This document shows, piece by piece, positions 31,500-41,724 of a stretch of DNA of 64,000 bases. Location: contig CM029386.1 of the NCBI GenBank assembly GCA_017165825.1, positions 4,810,765 through 4,874,764 of the forward strand. The letters run 5' to 3'. The position numbers and the translations under genes were made by a program. The notes beneath the pieces are model-generated. The model had not been told where the DNA came from and searched no databases. It saw only the letters and a list, made by a program, of their open reading frames with translations. This DNA is from Hepsetus odoe (taxonomy: Eukaryota; Chordata; Actinopteri; Characiformes; Hepsetidae). Positions within the stretch are counted from its first letter, which is position 1. Each line of letters begins with the position of its first letter.

Positions 31500-31990
31500 A
31501 CTGGAAACACCACTGTCATCTCTTTTTAATATCTCCAAGCTTCCACCAGTATTTCATCTGGACCAATAGGCTTTCCATTCATCAACCTCTTCATCGCTGC
31601 CCTTAGTCCCATTTTACTAATTCACTACACTTCCTGGTCAACTATCCTCACATCATCCAGTCTTCTCTCTCATTCATCAGCCCCTCAAAGTACTCTTTCC
31701 ATTCGCTCTCATTTGTGAGTGTTTTTCCACTTCTATTTTTTATCACCGTGATGTGCTGCAGACCTTTACCTCTCTGACTATCCCACTCTTTTTCGCCTGT
31801 CTCTTCTTCTGTAAACACTCTGTAACCCTTCTGTGACCCAACTTCTGGATTCCACCACCAGGTTTCCTTATCATCCTTCTTCTTTCCAGACCTAGTACCT
31901 TTCTAGTTGTCTCCAATAGCCATTTCAAGCAATATTGAAACAAATTCTTGGTCCCTCCCTGTGATTTAACCTTGTAGGCTTTAAACACAT
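31500..31990 (-). mobile_element. RTE-type LINE fragment
   Basis: The minus strand encodes the linker between endonuclease and reverse transcriptase of RTE elements, for example a PGGGIQKLGHRRVTECLQKK block (WWWNEEVQ-like in intact elements). It continues into the start of the reverse transcriptase near 31560. Frame is broken and neither end is present. Confidence 0.6.
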
Positions 31991-31999
31991 CAATTATTT

Positions 32000-33840
32000 A
32001 AATTAGGCTAGTTTTGGGGAACTGTTGTTTTTATAGATCTTTAGATAGGAGGACAGGGATAGGAGGACAACATCCATCAAATTAGAGCCATGCCCAGTAA
32101 CTAACACAGCCTTTGATTCATCAACAGATTCAAACCATCATGGGATGGCCAAAGGAGGCTAATAACTATAATAACAGTAACAGTAATAGTTTCCAACCCA
32201 GAGACATAAATAAATAATTCAAGAACCCTTTTGGGTTTATCATTATTATATTATTTATTGGGTTAATTTAGCAAAGTCTCTGTACAGTTCAAGACTGGAT
32301 TAATAATCAAAAGTTGGAGTTCAGCCTTCCCAAAATATCATCATTTGGCTCATCAACTACATACTACATCCCAAGCAAACACTACAAGACTTTATTCCAG
32401 TTTAACCATGTTTATTTGGCTTAAACTCATAATGTGATTAATACACATGGGCTTGGATGGGCCAAAACATTTTGCACTTCATTCTTTCAGCTTTTTTTCT
32501 TCATCTTGCAACAGCAAGTCACCAGTCAAGGTGGCACTTTCTTTACAAATGACTCTTTCTACACAAAGCTTTATTTAAAACATTAATGGCAGCAGAGTTA
32601 ATTCCTAAAAGCAGCAGACCAGAAAGTGTGGTTTTAAAACACATTTATACATTTATTGCTAATCCTGACAACCAACAGCTTCCTCCATCTCCTTGCTTTT
32701 CTTTAATGGGGTCTGATAGACAGACATCGTTTTAAACCTAAATTTATCAAGACAATGGACTGGATTCTTCTCTGTCTCAATTAAATTAGTCGTCAGAGAC
32801 TTATTGTCACTGAACTATTACATATTCATTCAATTACTTTCCTGTCTGTGCTCTCAGATCATTAAGGCAACATAAAGCAGAAAGTCTGCCTGATCTGACA
32901 TGATGTGGAACTCTTCAGCAAAAATGTCCTTAAAACCTTTACTCTCAGATGTTGTGATTGTAATCTTTTATGGCTTTAAAATATTTTGTTTGTAATTGTT
33001 TTTAAAAGAAAAATCAAAGGTTTCAAAGGTTCACATTTGAGCTAATAAATCAATTGAATAAGAAAATTGTGATTAACTGTACAAAATGTGATTCATTGTA
33101 TTTATCAGTTTTATTAGATTTTTGTTTTATTTATGAAATATTCACATATTGTTTAGCAATAAACAATCTAGCAAAAATCTTTCATCATTGAACTTGAGCT
33201 TATTGTTTGTTTATGATGTGAATAAGTGATCTACATCAGATTTTTTTTGCTCTGATTCATGCAGTTTGTTCACACTCTTGAACTTCCTCCTGATGCGAGC
33301 CCAGAGGAAATGAGAGGAAAGCCCTGCTGGAGGCACGTGAGATTTTCACATACAGAGAGACACTTTCCTACCTCACTGGCCCCTGCTCTACCCACAAGAG
33401 TTCCTCCATGGAAGGGCAGAGTATACAATGTCTACAGAAATTGCTTCTTTTCCCAGTTGACAACCAGAGGGCCGACCCAGAGATTAACCACTCTTTAAAT
33501 AAAATTGAAATAAAGAATTCTATATTAATTGCAGAATTCTGCTCTAATCACAATGACTGCAAGTTCTTCATGTGCTTTTAATCTTAGAATTTAACATCTC
33601 ACTCACACTAAACCTGAAAAAAAAGAAAAACGTGCTCTAGAGGCCAGGGAAAGGTATTATAAATCTGATTAAAATTCAGAGAAATTACACTTTATCTATA
33701 CACACAATTAATATAATTTATTCATGCTCTACTAACTACTGACTTCAAACATCATCAATGTGATAAACACTCACACACACACTCACACACACACACACCA
33801 ATAGTTAAAAACACCCACACACTCACACACACTCACTTAA
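32000..33840. other. No gene recognised
   Basis: AT-rich sequence without recognisable domain, RNA gene or repeat of note. Short CA clusters lie at 33766-33838. An open stretch at 33259-33498 has no family resemblance that I can see. Confidence 0.5.
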
Positions 33841-33849
33841 AAATAGGCG

Positions 33850-34360
33850 CACTGAGGAGGGAGCGTAAATAAGCCCAAACCCTGCGTACAGAGGTTCAGT
33901 GAAAGTGGTGTTGAGTGTGTCTGAGTGTGTGTGTATCAGAGGAGACACTGTAGAAGGACAGAGTGCCGGCGGGACAGTCCACATACACTCCTATTAGATC
34001 TGGACAAAGGAAGAGGGACAGCAGTTCTGTTCTTATGGTGAAGAACAGAGAAACTGTTATTAGAGCACATCAGGCTCCAGGACTTTTCATTCCATCCAAA
34101 CCAACAGTCGTAACTCCTTCCTCTCCTCCTGATTGATTTATGAGTCACTGATATTCCAACATCATCTCCGCTCCACTTGACCTCCCAGTAACAGCGTCCA
34201 CTCACACTCTCTCTACACACAACCTGCTCCCAGTAATCAAATCTGTCTGGATGATCAGGATACGGCTGTCGTTCTCTCATACACTCCACCTTCCTGTTCT
34301 CCTCAGAGAGAGAGAGGAGTGTGTGTGCTGAGTTTGGATCCAGTGTGAACTCACAGCCAT
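33850..34360 (-). pseudogene. NLR-1 SPRY (B30.2) exon, frameshifted
   Basis: Acceptor ttcttgtgtgcag. It reads FTLDPNSAHTLLSLSEENRK (the PRY block), then PDRFDYWEQVVCRESVSGR and CYWEVKWSG. About 4 bp are missing near 34005, just before GVYVDCPAGTLSFYSV. A second shift falls in the CA-rich stretch near 33915, before TEPLYAGFGLIYAPSSVRL. The family fold is nearly complete, but no single frame crosses it. Confidence 0.85.
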
Positions 34361-34399
34361 CTGCACACAAGAAGAGACATTAGAGGAGAAAACACAACA

Positions 34400-34403
<4 letters not shown>

Positions 34404-34430
<27 letters not shown>
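34404..34430. repeat. (GT)n microsatellite
   Basis: A GT run between the SPRY exon and the linker exon of NLR-1. A matching (AC)n run lies at 34500-34523, on the other side of the 47-bp linker exon. Confidence 0.9.
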
Positions 34431-34433
<3 letters not shown>

Positions 34434-34449
34434 AGTGGTGTAAACGTAC

Positions 34450-34496
34450 ATTTTTTTAGTCTTGGTCTGATTCTGATCTCCCCTCCATGTTCCACT
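34450..34496 (-). CDS. NLR-1 linker exon before SPRY
   Basis: A 47-bp exon encoding VEHGGEIRIRPRLKK plus one base. The phase joins to the SPRY exon (Tyr codon split T|AT). This short exon is a regular part of fish NLRs that carry a C-terminal B30.2. Confidence 0.75.
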
Positions 34497-34837
34497 CTAA
34501 ACACACACACACACACACACACCATCAGCATTACTGAAAGTGATTGAATGAAGGCGTTTGAGTTTGTTCTGTTGAACTGAGTTCATGTGTTGATGTTGTT
34601 TGTTCTTGTATTCGGTACATTTTAAAGTGTTCACTTTAGAAGAAGGCAGGGAGTGTGTCATGTGACCCGTAGTAAGGAAGTTTTTGATCAGAAGGGAAAG
34701 AGTGTCTGTTGTATGTTGTATGTCCTCTTTCATAACATCCATAATCCTTTTCCCTATTTCCTGGCAGCTCCATCGTCAACATACTTCTCCCTATATAATC
34801 CTTGTTTCTTTCACTCTTGCTGGTACCTGATCACTAC

Positions 34838-35290
34838 TGCGTACTGTTACTGTACTACACTATACTGTAGTTATTATACTATTGTGTACTGTTACTGTAC
34901 TACACTATACTGAAGTTATTATACTATAGTGTACTAATACTGTACTACGCTATACTGTAGTAATTATACTGTGGTGTATTATTACTGAGGTACACTATAC
35001 TGTACAGTTATTATACTATAGTGTACTGTTACTGTACTACACTGTACACCGCCACTGCTCCCCTGGCGCTTTGATAGCTCCCCCCTGCTTCACGGTGTGT
35101 GTTTGTGAGCATGGGTTAAATGCAGAGATCCATTTTCGTTGTGGTTCGCTGTGTATTCTCACAATGACAAGAATAGTCAATTTCACTTTTGTTACTGTAC
35201 TACACTATACTGTGCAGTTATTACACTATAGTGTACTATTACTGTACTAGACTGTACTGTAATTATATTATAGTGTCCTATCATGGTACT
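34838..35290. repeat. ~43-bp minisatellite interrupted by a SINE
   Basis: Units built from 'gttactgtactacactatac' and 'ttattatactatagtgtac' occupy 34838-35043 and 35191-35290. A type B SINE copy (35044-35190) splits the array. Confidence 0.75.
35044..35190 (+). mobile_element. tRNA-SINE, body type B, 5'-truncated
   Basis: From 'ccactgctcccctggcgctt' to 'caatttcacttttg'. It has no tRNA head and sits inside the minisatellite. Confidence 0.75.
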
Positions 35291-35496
35291 GCAGTTAAAC
35301 AGAGGGAGTATGTAATGGTCTTAGTTGTTTTATTTCTTTATTTTCATTTTTTTTGTATTTATTTCTACAATATAAAGCAATAATCCCTCAAACTGAAACC
35401 CTGTATTTAATGCAATTGTATTTATTTAATAAAATGTATTTTAAAAATACATGGTTCAATCACACACACACACGCACACACCCCTGTTGTCCATAC

Positions 35497-35670
35497 CTGA
35501 GTGAGCTGAGTGAGCAGTGTGGATCCTCCAGTCGAGCAGAGAGCAGCTTCACTCCTGACTCTCCTGGGTGGTTGTAGGTCAGATCCAGTTCTTTCAGGTG
35601 GGAGGGGTTTGAACTGAGAGCTGAATCCAGAGAAGAACAGCCGTTCTCTGTGATCAAACAACCAGATAAT
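35497..35670 (-). CDS. NLR-1 LRR exon 3
   Basis: 174 bp with GT-AG borders encoding one LRR module: LSGCLITENGCSSLDSAL, then HLKELDLTYNHPGESGVKLL and HCSLSSLR. The acceptor is a (CT)n tract (35672-35795). The frame is open. Confidence 0.85.
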
Positions 35671-35671
35671 C

Positions 35672-35696
35672 TGCAGAGAGAGAGAGAGAGAGAGAG

Positions 35697-35735
<39 letters not shown>

Positions 35736-35795
35736 GAGACAGAGAGAGGGAGACAGAGAGAGAGACAGGGAGAGAGACAGGGAGAGAGAGAGACA
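35672..35795. repeat. (GA)n / (CT)n tract
   Basis: Long imperfect GAGA sequence with GACAGAGA variants. On the minus strand it forms the polypyrimidine tract of the following LRR exon. Confidence 0.9.
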
Positions 35796-35996
35796 AAACA
35801 CTTCACAAAACAAGAAACAAATTTTGTGAAATTGTAAAAAGCACTTTAATATCAAATTGAATAAAACTCAAAATAAAGAAGCTTCCCATAAATAAAGGAA
35901 ATAAAACATATTCTGACCAATCAGGAACATTAATTTATTTTTAAGCAAGTGAAAGATCCATAAGCAAATGGATCATTAACATATAAGGTTAATGAT

Positions 35997-36125
35997 CGGT
36001 GGCCTAGTGGTTAGGGAGTTTCGAATCCTTGAGCAGTAGGTTGCCCTGAGGTACCTTTGAGCAAGGTACCATCACCGTCACTGCTCCCCACATTAAAAAG
36101 CTTTCAATAGCAGCCCCCTGTTGTG
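35997..36125 (+). mobile_element. tRNA-SINE, body type B, damaged
   Basis: A box-like CGGTGGCCTAGTGGTTAGGG, a shortened head, 'gccctgaggtacctttgagc' and 'cactgctcccca'. The 3' half is missing. Confidence 0.7.
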
Positions 36126-36134
36126 TGTTTAGTG

Positions 36135-36350
36135 GGTTGTGGTGGTCTAGTGGTAGGACACTTGTCTATAGACCAAGAGGTCACAGGTTTGATTCCCACC
36201 TGAACTACTACCACTGGGTTCCTGAACAAAACCCTTCACCTTGCTCCAGGGAGACTGCCCCTGCATTCAGGACATGGAAGTCACCCTGGATAATAGTGTC
36301 TACTGGCTGGTGGTCTAGAGCATCTGCTAAATGCTGTAAATGTAAATGTA
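36135..36350 (+). mobile_element. V-SINE-like element
   Basis: 'ggtggtctagtggtaggaca', a B box-like GGTTTGATTCCC, and the 3' end 'gcatctgctaaatgctgtaa' with TGTAAA repeats. It is the most complete copy of this family in the window. Confidence 0.75.
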
Positions 36351-36453
36351 GCAACCAGAGCTGTTAACAGTACAGAGAAAAACTTTTATGATATGGGAGT
36401 ATGTGAACTTAACAATCTAACTATCTTCAGTGATGAAGTGACAGAATCCTCAC

Positions 36454-36624
36454 CTGAGTGTCTCCAGTTTACAGTGTGAACTCTTCAGTCCAGCAGAGAG
36501 CAGCTCCACTCCTGAATCCTGCAGGTCAGTGTTACTGAGGTCCAGATCTTTCAGGGAGTTTTCCAGATTTAAAACTGATCCCAGACTTTCACACGTCTTT
36601 ACTCCAAGATTACACAAAGACAGT
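36454..36624 (-). CDS. NLR-1 LRR exon 2
   Basis: 171 bp encoding [18 protein letters not shown], then [20 protein letters not shown] and [18 protein letters not shown] borders and an open frame. A 5' part copy of this exon border lies at 38708-38860. Confidence 0.85.
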
Positions 36625-37135
36625 CTATAAAGAGAGTAAATATAAGATATCTAATATAAAATAGATTTCTAAAAAGAAAAAGAACAAGGCAATTCTATCA
36701 TGCTGATAGAAAACTATAAATTATCTTGTAAGAGGTAGAAAGAGCAGTAGTCTGATAACAGCTGATATATACTTTTCATACTTTACTTTTAGATCTTTCA
36801 TTTATGACACATCTGCTTATTTACTGAATACATAAAAATAAACAGCTCACAATATTGATTTGATAATCTAGTCATTTGAATGTATTATATGTTTTTAATT
36901 CTTGTGTGATTACTTAAGAGCTACTTTCACTTTCACTTTCACTTTCACTTTTGTGGGTGAAGTTGGTTGCTAAAGTAAACCCATAAAAAGTTTGTATATA
37001 GAGACTTAAACCTGTTTTGTCTTCACCAATTTTAAATGGTCAGTTTATTCTCTGGGCATATTCAACTATTTTAAAGACATTTATGAAGAAATATCAATTG
37101 TTCTTGACAAAGAAATCTTCTCTGCCTTTGCCCCC

Positions 37136-37215
37136 TGTCATGGTAGATGGCGCTCTGCTCTGACTGAGCAGACCTGGGCTCACACACACAGAAGCCGGGC
37201 TTTGAAGAAGTCTGC
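37136..37215 (-). repeat. Dispersed ~230 bp repeat, reverse partial copy
   Basis: 'gtcatggtagatggcgctct' and 'gctctgactgagc' are the reverse of the 3' blocks of this family. Confidence 0.55.
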
Positions 37216-38060
37216 CACCGTCACAGTAGGCTGGGCTGTGAAGCCAGCTCCCACATTTGTCCCAAGAGGCAGGGCTACGATACTGGTACACACAGCACAG
37301 AAACCAAACCACTATGTCAAAGGCGCTAAGAAATCTGCCACAAATCAGTCCAAGGAACCCTCTCCCAAGTTTGCTGAGGCTGCATCACTGACAGCAGCTC
37401 CTCCAAAGAACATAGAAGCTTGAAGAATTGAACAAACTCTTCAGGAGTATGAAAAAGAGTGGCTGAAACAGGATCTGGAGGACTTTAATGAGAAACTGGA
37501 AGAAAAGCAAAACAAAATGTCTGTTCTGTCAAATAAAGTAGTACCTTTTGAAGATGAGACAGTCTCCCTCCAAGTCGTAATTAAAGAATTGCAGGAGGGC
37601 AAACAGTCTGAGGTGTGTTCTCTTTGAGAGGAGTTAGCGAAACTTGGTCAAGCCCTACAGGAAAAACAAGCTAATTGCCTATAAGTCTGATAAGGAGAGT
37701 ATAGACAAGGGTGAACAGATTATTTTGTTATCTGAAAGCATTAACAGTCTCCAAGAAGAACTGACGGCCTGATCAGAAAATCTCAAACAGGCCTACATGA
37801 AGCACAGTGCCCTTCTCTCTGTAGTTCGAAAGAGAGATAAATTTATCAGTTGCATGAACATGCTGATCTTCCAGCAGCTGAGAAAGAAATCCTTCCTGGA
37901 GCAGAGAGGGAAAAGGATGCATAACACTCAGCGAAAGCTGTAGCCACTGCTGTAATGGCAGAACCCACTGCAGTCCAGGAAATTTCCTGTGTGAAGGAGA
38001 GAGAGACTGTACAGAGCACACTGATGAAGCAGACTGTCTTCTAATCATTAAAGCTCCTTC
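37200..38060 (+). pseudogene. Unidentified coiled-coil-like coding remnant
   Basis: A first open part (37202-37423) is Lys/Pro/Ala rich. After a stop the same direction reads EYEKEWLKQDLEDFNEKLEE and a QVVIKELQEGKQ heptad-like stretch (37440-37625). Further broken fragments contain a QQLRKKSFLEQRE-like run. The charge pattern suggests a decayed coiled-coil protein or retrocopy lying in an NLR-1 intron on the opposite strand. I do not recognise the parent gene. Confidence 0.35.
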
Positions 38061-38379
38061 CTATAAACCAGCTAATGGAACTCAATGTGAGGGCACATAT
38101 TGTGCATCGGCCAATCACAGCTGTGTGATGCGAAGCACCAGGAAGACAAAAATAATGTGAGTTATTCAAACACTATGAATCACATTATGAACCAATGGCC
38201 ATGGAGTTGTTGACTTGTGTATTTTGAACCAGAGAAACCAATGCAAAGTGTACAATTCTGTTCCTAAGACCTGTGCCAAAAGATGGACTGGGACTTTGGG
38301 GTACCCCTCGTCGGCCCTAAAATGGGCCATTTGAGTTATGGACTTGAGTTTTTGTTTGCCCCTACTTGTTTGTTGTAGT

Positions 38380-38575
38380 GGTTAGAGAGTTGGAGCCGGA
38401 TCAGAAGATTGTGGGTTCGATACCCTCACCATTAGGTTGCCCTGAGGTACCCTTGAGCAAGGTACCATCCCCATCACTGCTCCCCAGGCACTTTCAATAG
38501 CTGCTGCACGTGTGTGTATGGGTGAAATGCAGAGGTTGAGTTTCATTGTGTTGTGCTGTACTGTACTTTCACTTC
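38380..38575 (+). mobile_element. tRNA-SINE, body type B, partial head
   Basis: 'tagtggttagagagttgg', B box GGGTTCGATACCC, 'tgaggtacccttgagcaagg' and a type B body ending in 'ctttcactt'. Confidence 0.75.
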
Positions 38576-38707
38576 AAAGGACTTTGTACACTTTCAACAA
38601 TAATCCCTCATGAAATGAGTTTCAGGCCTGAAGAAGAGCACTGTGTGTATGAACAAGTGGTTAAGAAAATGAGTGAGAGAGAGAAAGTGAGTGTTATACA
38701 CACGTCA

Positions 38708-38860
38708 GAATGGCAGTCTTTACTCCAAGATTACAGCCAGACAGTCTATAAAGAAAGAGAAAATATAAAATATCTAGAGATAGATATCTGAAAAGAATAA
38801 GAAATTATGCTGATAGAAAACACAACTACAAACATTCTTGTAAGAGACAGAAAGAGCATT
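38708..38860 (-). pseudogene. Relic of a duplicated LRR exon border
   Basis: 'actccaagattaca' through 'cagtctataaaga' and on to 'tcttgtaagaga' matches the acceptor side and flanking intron of the LRR exon at 36454-36624 (about 36600-36750). Most of the exon is gone, so it cannot be spliced as an LRR. Confidence 0.6.
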
Positions 38861-38935
38861 TAGTAAAAATATCTTTTCTTTTGAATTTGTATTTCACTAC
38901 TGACTTCACACAGTTTGTTGACCTGGTTTGTTGAC

Positions 38936-39195
38936 CAGGGCAGCGGTGGCCTAGCGGTTAGGGCATTAGCCGCATGATCGGAAGATCGGGGGTTCAAACC
39001 CCTTCCCAATAGGTTGCCCTGAGGTACCCTTGAGCAAGGTACCGTCCCCATCACTGCTCCCCGGGCGCTTTCAATAGCTGCCCACTGCTGCACGGGTTTG
39101 AGTGTGCATGGGTTAAATGCAGAGGTCCAATTTCGTTGTGGTTCATGTGTGCTGTGCCGTGACCTCGCAATGACAAGGGTTGTCACTTTCACTTT
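38936..39195 (+). mobile_element. tRNA-SINE, body type B, full length reference copy
   Basis: Head GGGCAGCGGTGGCCTAGCGG, B box GGGGTTCAAACCCC, middle 'ccctgaggtacccttgagca', and body 'ctgctccccgggcgctttca' with 'gacaagggttgtcactttca' at the end. Confidence 0.88.
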
Positions 39196-40386
39196 TTTCA
39201 CTAAAGCTGAACCTAAAAGATGGCAGCTTTAGCTGTAAACAGTTACATTTTTTATTGAAAACCTGAATGAAGACAGTCTCAAAATACTGGTACAGATAGA
39301 AAGACAGGTAGTCATCAGTCATCAGTAACAGAGTGACAGCTTTCAGATTTTTGTTTATTGGTGGAGAGATGGTAAAGGAGGAGAAACGGAAAGTATCATG
39401 AAACTGCCAAGAATTACACATTTTACACATCTTTGTAACTCCACACTGACTCCCACACAGTTTTATCATCACTGTTCTTTCAGGGAGTCATAGTTCTGTG
39501 AGTGGATCTCTAGAGCAGCTTCCTGCTGAGGATGGCAGTGGTGGCAGGAAATAGACTTTTTGAAATGTGCACTTTCAACACTAATCCCTCATGAAATGAG
39601 CTCAGGCCTGAAGAAGAGCACTGTGTGTGTGAACTGTATGAAATATAGCATGTGCAGCACAGCTAAGACTGAGCTCTCCCAACATTATTAACTGCAGTGT
39701 TACACACTGTCCAGGGTGTTTCTTTGACTTTCACGCTGTGTGCTCTGGGATTGGTTCCACCACCATGATCCTAATCAGGACAAGTGGTTAAGAAAATGAG
39801 TGAGTGAGTGTTTCACACATGTTAGGCTTTCAGGCTGTCAGGCATCTGTAATCTGATCTCTAAAACATGAACACAGCTCTGATCGTTTTTATTTGAACAA
39901 ATCTTCCTCCACAATACCATTTACTGAGAAAATAAAGCTAAACTCAGTATTAAACATGATTGTAGGAATATATTAAAGGCACTATTGAGGATCTTACAGG
40001 AGCTGCCTCCACATCATCATCATCCCAAACAACATTCTCACCCAAAACATGACCAACACACAGACACCCAGTAGTTTATGATTGTGTTGAAGTAGACATT
40101 TCAGATGTTCTGTTACATCAAATCAAAAACCTCCGTTTGTTCTAATAAGATCATTTGCAACAGCTGCTGAGTTCTTTAGAGGAGTAATGACAGATAATCT
40201 CACAATAAATCATGTCCAGTTCTGAAATTCCTGTATGCATGTGTTTTTATGACAATGTTGTAGGAAATTAGCTGTATTTGGTCACTGAATTTTACAACAT
40301 CTAATTTTAACATCTGCCTGATTATGTTAGTAACACAGATTACTGTGACTTTTATCCTTTCAGGAATTAACTCATAGAATCCTCAC

Positions 40387-40560
40387 CTGAGAGTCTCCAG
40401 TTTACAGTGTGAACTCTTCAGTCCTGCAGAGAGAACCTCCAATCCTGAATCCTGCAGGCCAGTGTCACTGAGGTCCAGCTCTATTAGGGGTGAGTTTGGT
40501 GATTTCAGAGCAGAACAGAGATTTTCACAGGAGTTCATGGTGAGTTTATGTTCAGCAAGT
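40387..40560 (-). CDS. NLR-1 LRR exon 1
   Basis: 174 bp encoding LAEHKLTMNSCENLCSALKS, then IELDLSDTGLQDSGLEVLSA and [17 protein letters not shown] borders and an open frame. Confidence 0.85.
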
Positions 40561-40849
40561 CTGTAAAAGAAGTAAATACAAAACACAGTAAAATTAAAAC
40601 AGGAAATGAGGAATCTAGCCTTGCAGGAATCATTTTGTAAACAAAATATTGCAGAAAATGTGTGAAAAAATTTTTAAACTATATTTACTATATTTACTCA
40701 TTTTAACTGATATTTGTATGTTATTTGAGGTCTTTTGAGAATCAGTAATAATAGTAATACTATTAATAATTACACACAAAAGCTGAAACTTTATTAATAT
40801 TTTGGATCACTTGACTTGCTTTGGATTCCACCTGAAGCTCCTTCAATTG

Positions 40850-40980
40850 AAATTTACATTTACGGCATTTATCAGACGCTCTTATCCAGAACAAATTCCA
40901 TGTCCTGATTACAGGGACAGTCCCCCCTGGAGACACTCAGGGTTAAGGGTCTTGCTCAGGGACCCAGTACTGTAAATCAC
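40850..40980 (-). mobile_element. V-SINE-like element, partial
   Basis: Reverse copy starting 'tttacatttacggcattta', with 'cagacgctcttatccaga' and 'gtcttgctcagggacccagt'. Confidence 0.7.
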
Positions 40981-41724
40981 AGACCTTTATAAAATGGTTT
41001 CTTTCTTCATGCTCATGAATAAATAGGCAGTGATATCAGTTTAATCAGTTAAATTAACATAAATGTATTAATTTATTTTCTATTTTTTACATAAATGTGA
41101 AAAAACTAAAACAGTCCTAAAATGTAATATGTAAATATAATCCTTAAAGAAAATATAAATGAAGAATATCTGATTAAGAAATATGATAAAAATATTATAT
41201 TTGGCCATTTATGTTGTTTAATTAAGTTTAACATTATCTGGTGAAACGACTCATGTGTTTAGAGTTGTTGTCTTTGCTGCGTGACTCATTTTCTCTTGAA
41301 ATACTCACAAACAGACGTTCTGATATTTTTCTTTGGAATTACAAAGTTCTAGTAGAATTAATTGTTAAGTTAATGATGGCAATTGTTTTTGTTGCTGCAA
41401 TGCTCCTTTTTCTCTTTTTTTCCATAATAGATCCTTCACATATTTTTTTCCAGTCAAATATACAATATTGGATAATTTTCCTGAATTAATATATTTTTCC
41501 CCTGCTTGGTTGAATTTGTTTTCTTGATGTTTTTAAATAAACTAGTTTTAAATCTGTTGATGTTTCATGTCATATTTTAGCAGAAATATAAAAGCTTTAA
41601 AGCACTACTGTATAATCAGAGTTCAGATCTGCAGAATAAAGATACTTAAAACACATAAATTATCTTTACTGTAAAACACAACATTAGCATTCAAATATTA
41701 AAACACTTTTGGTGAAACACTCAC

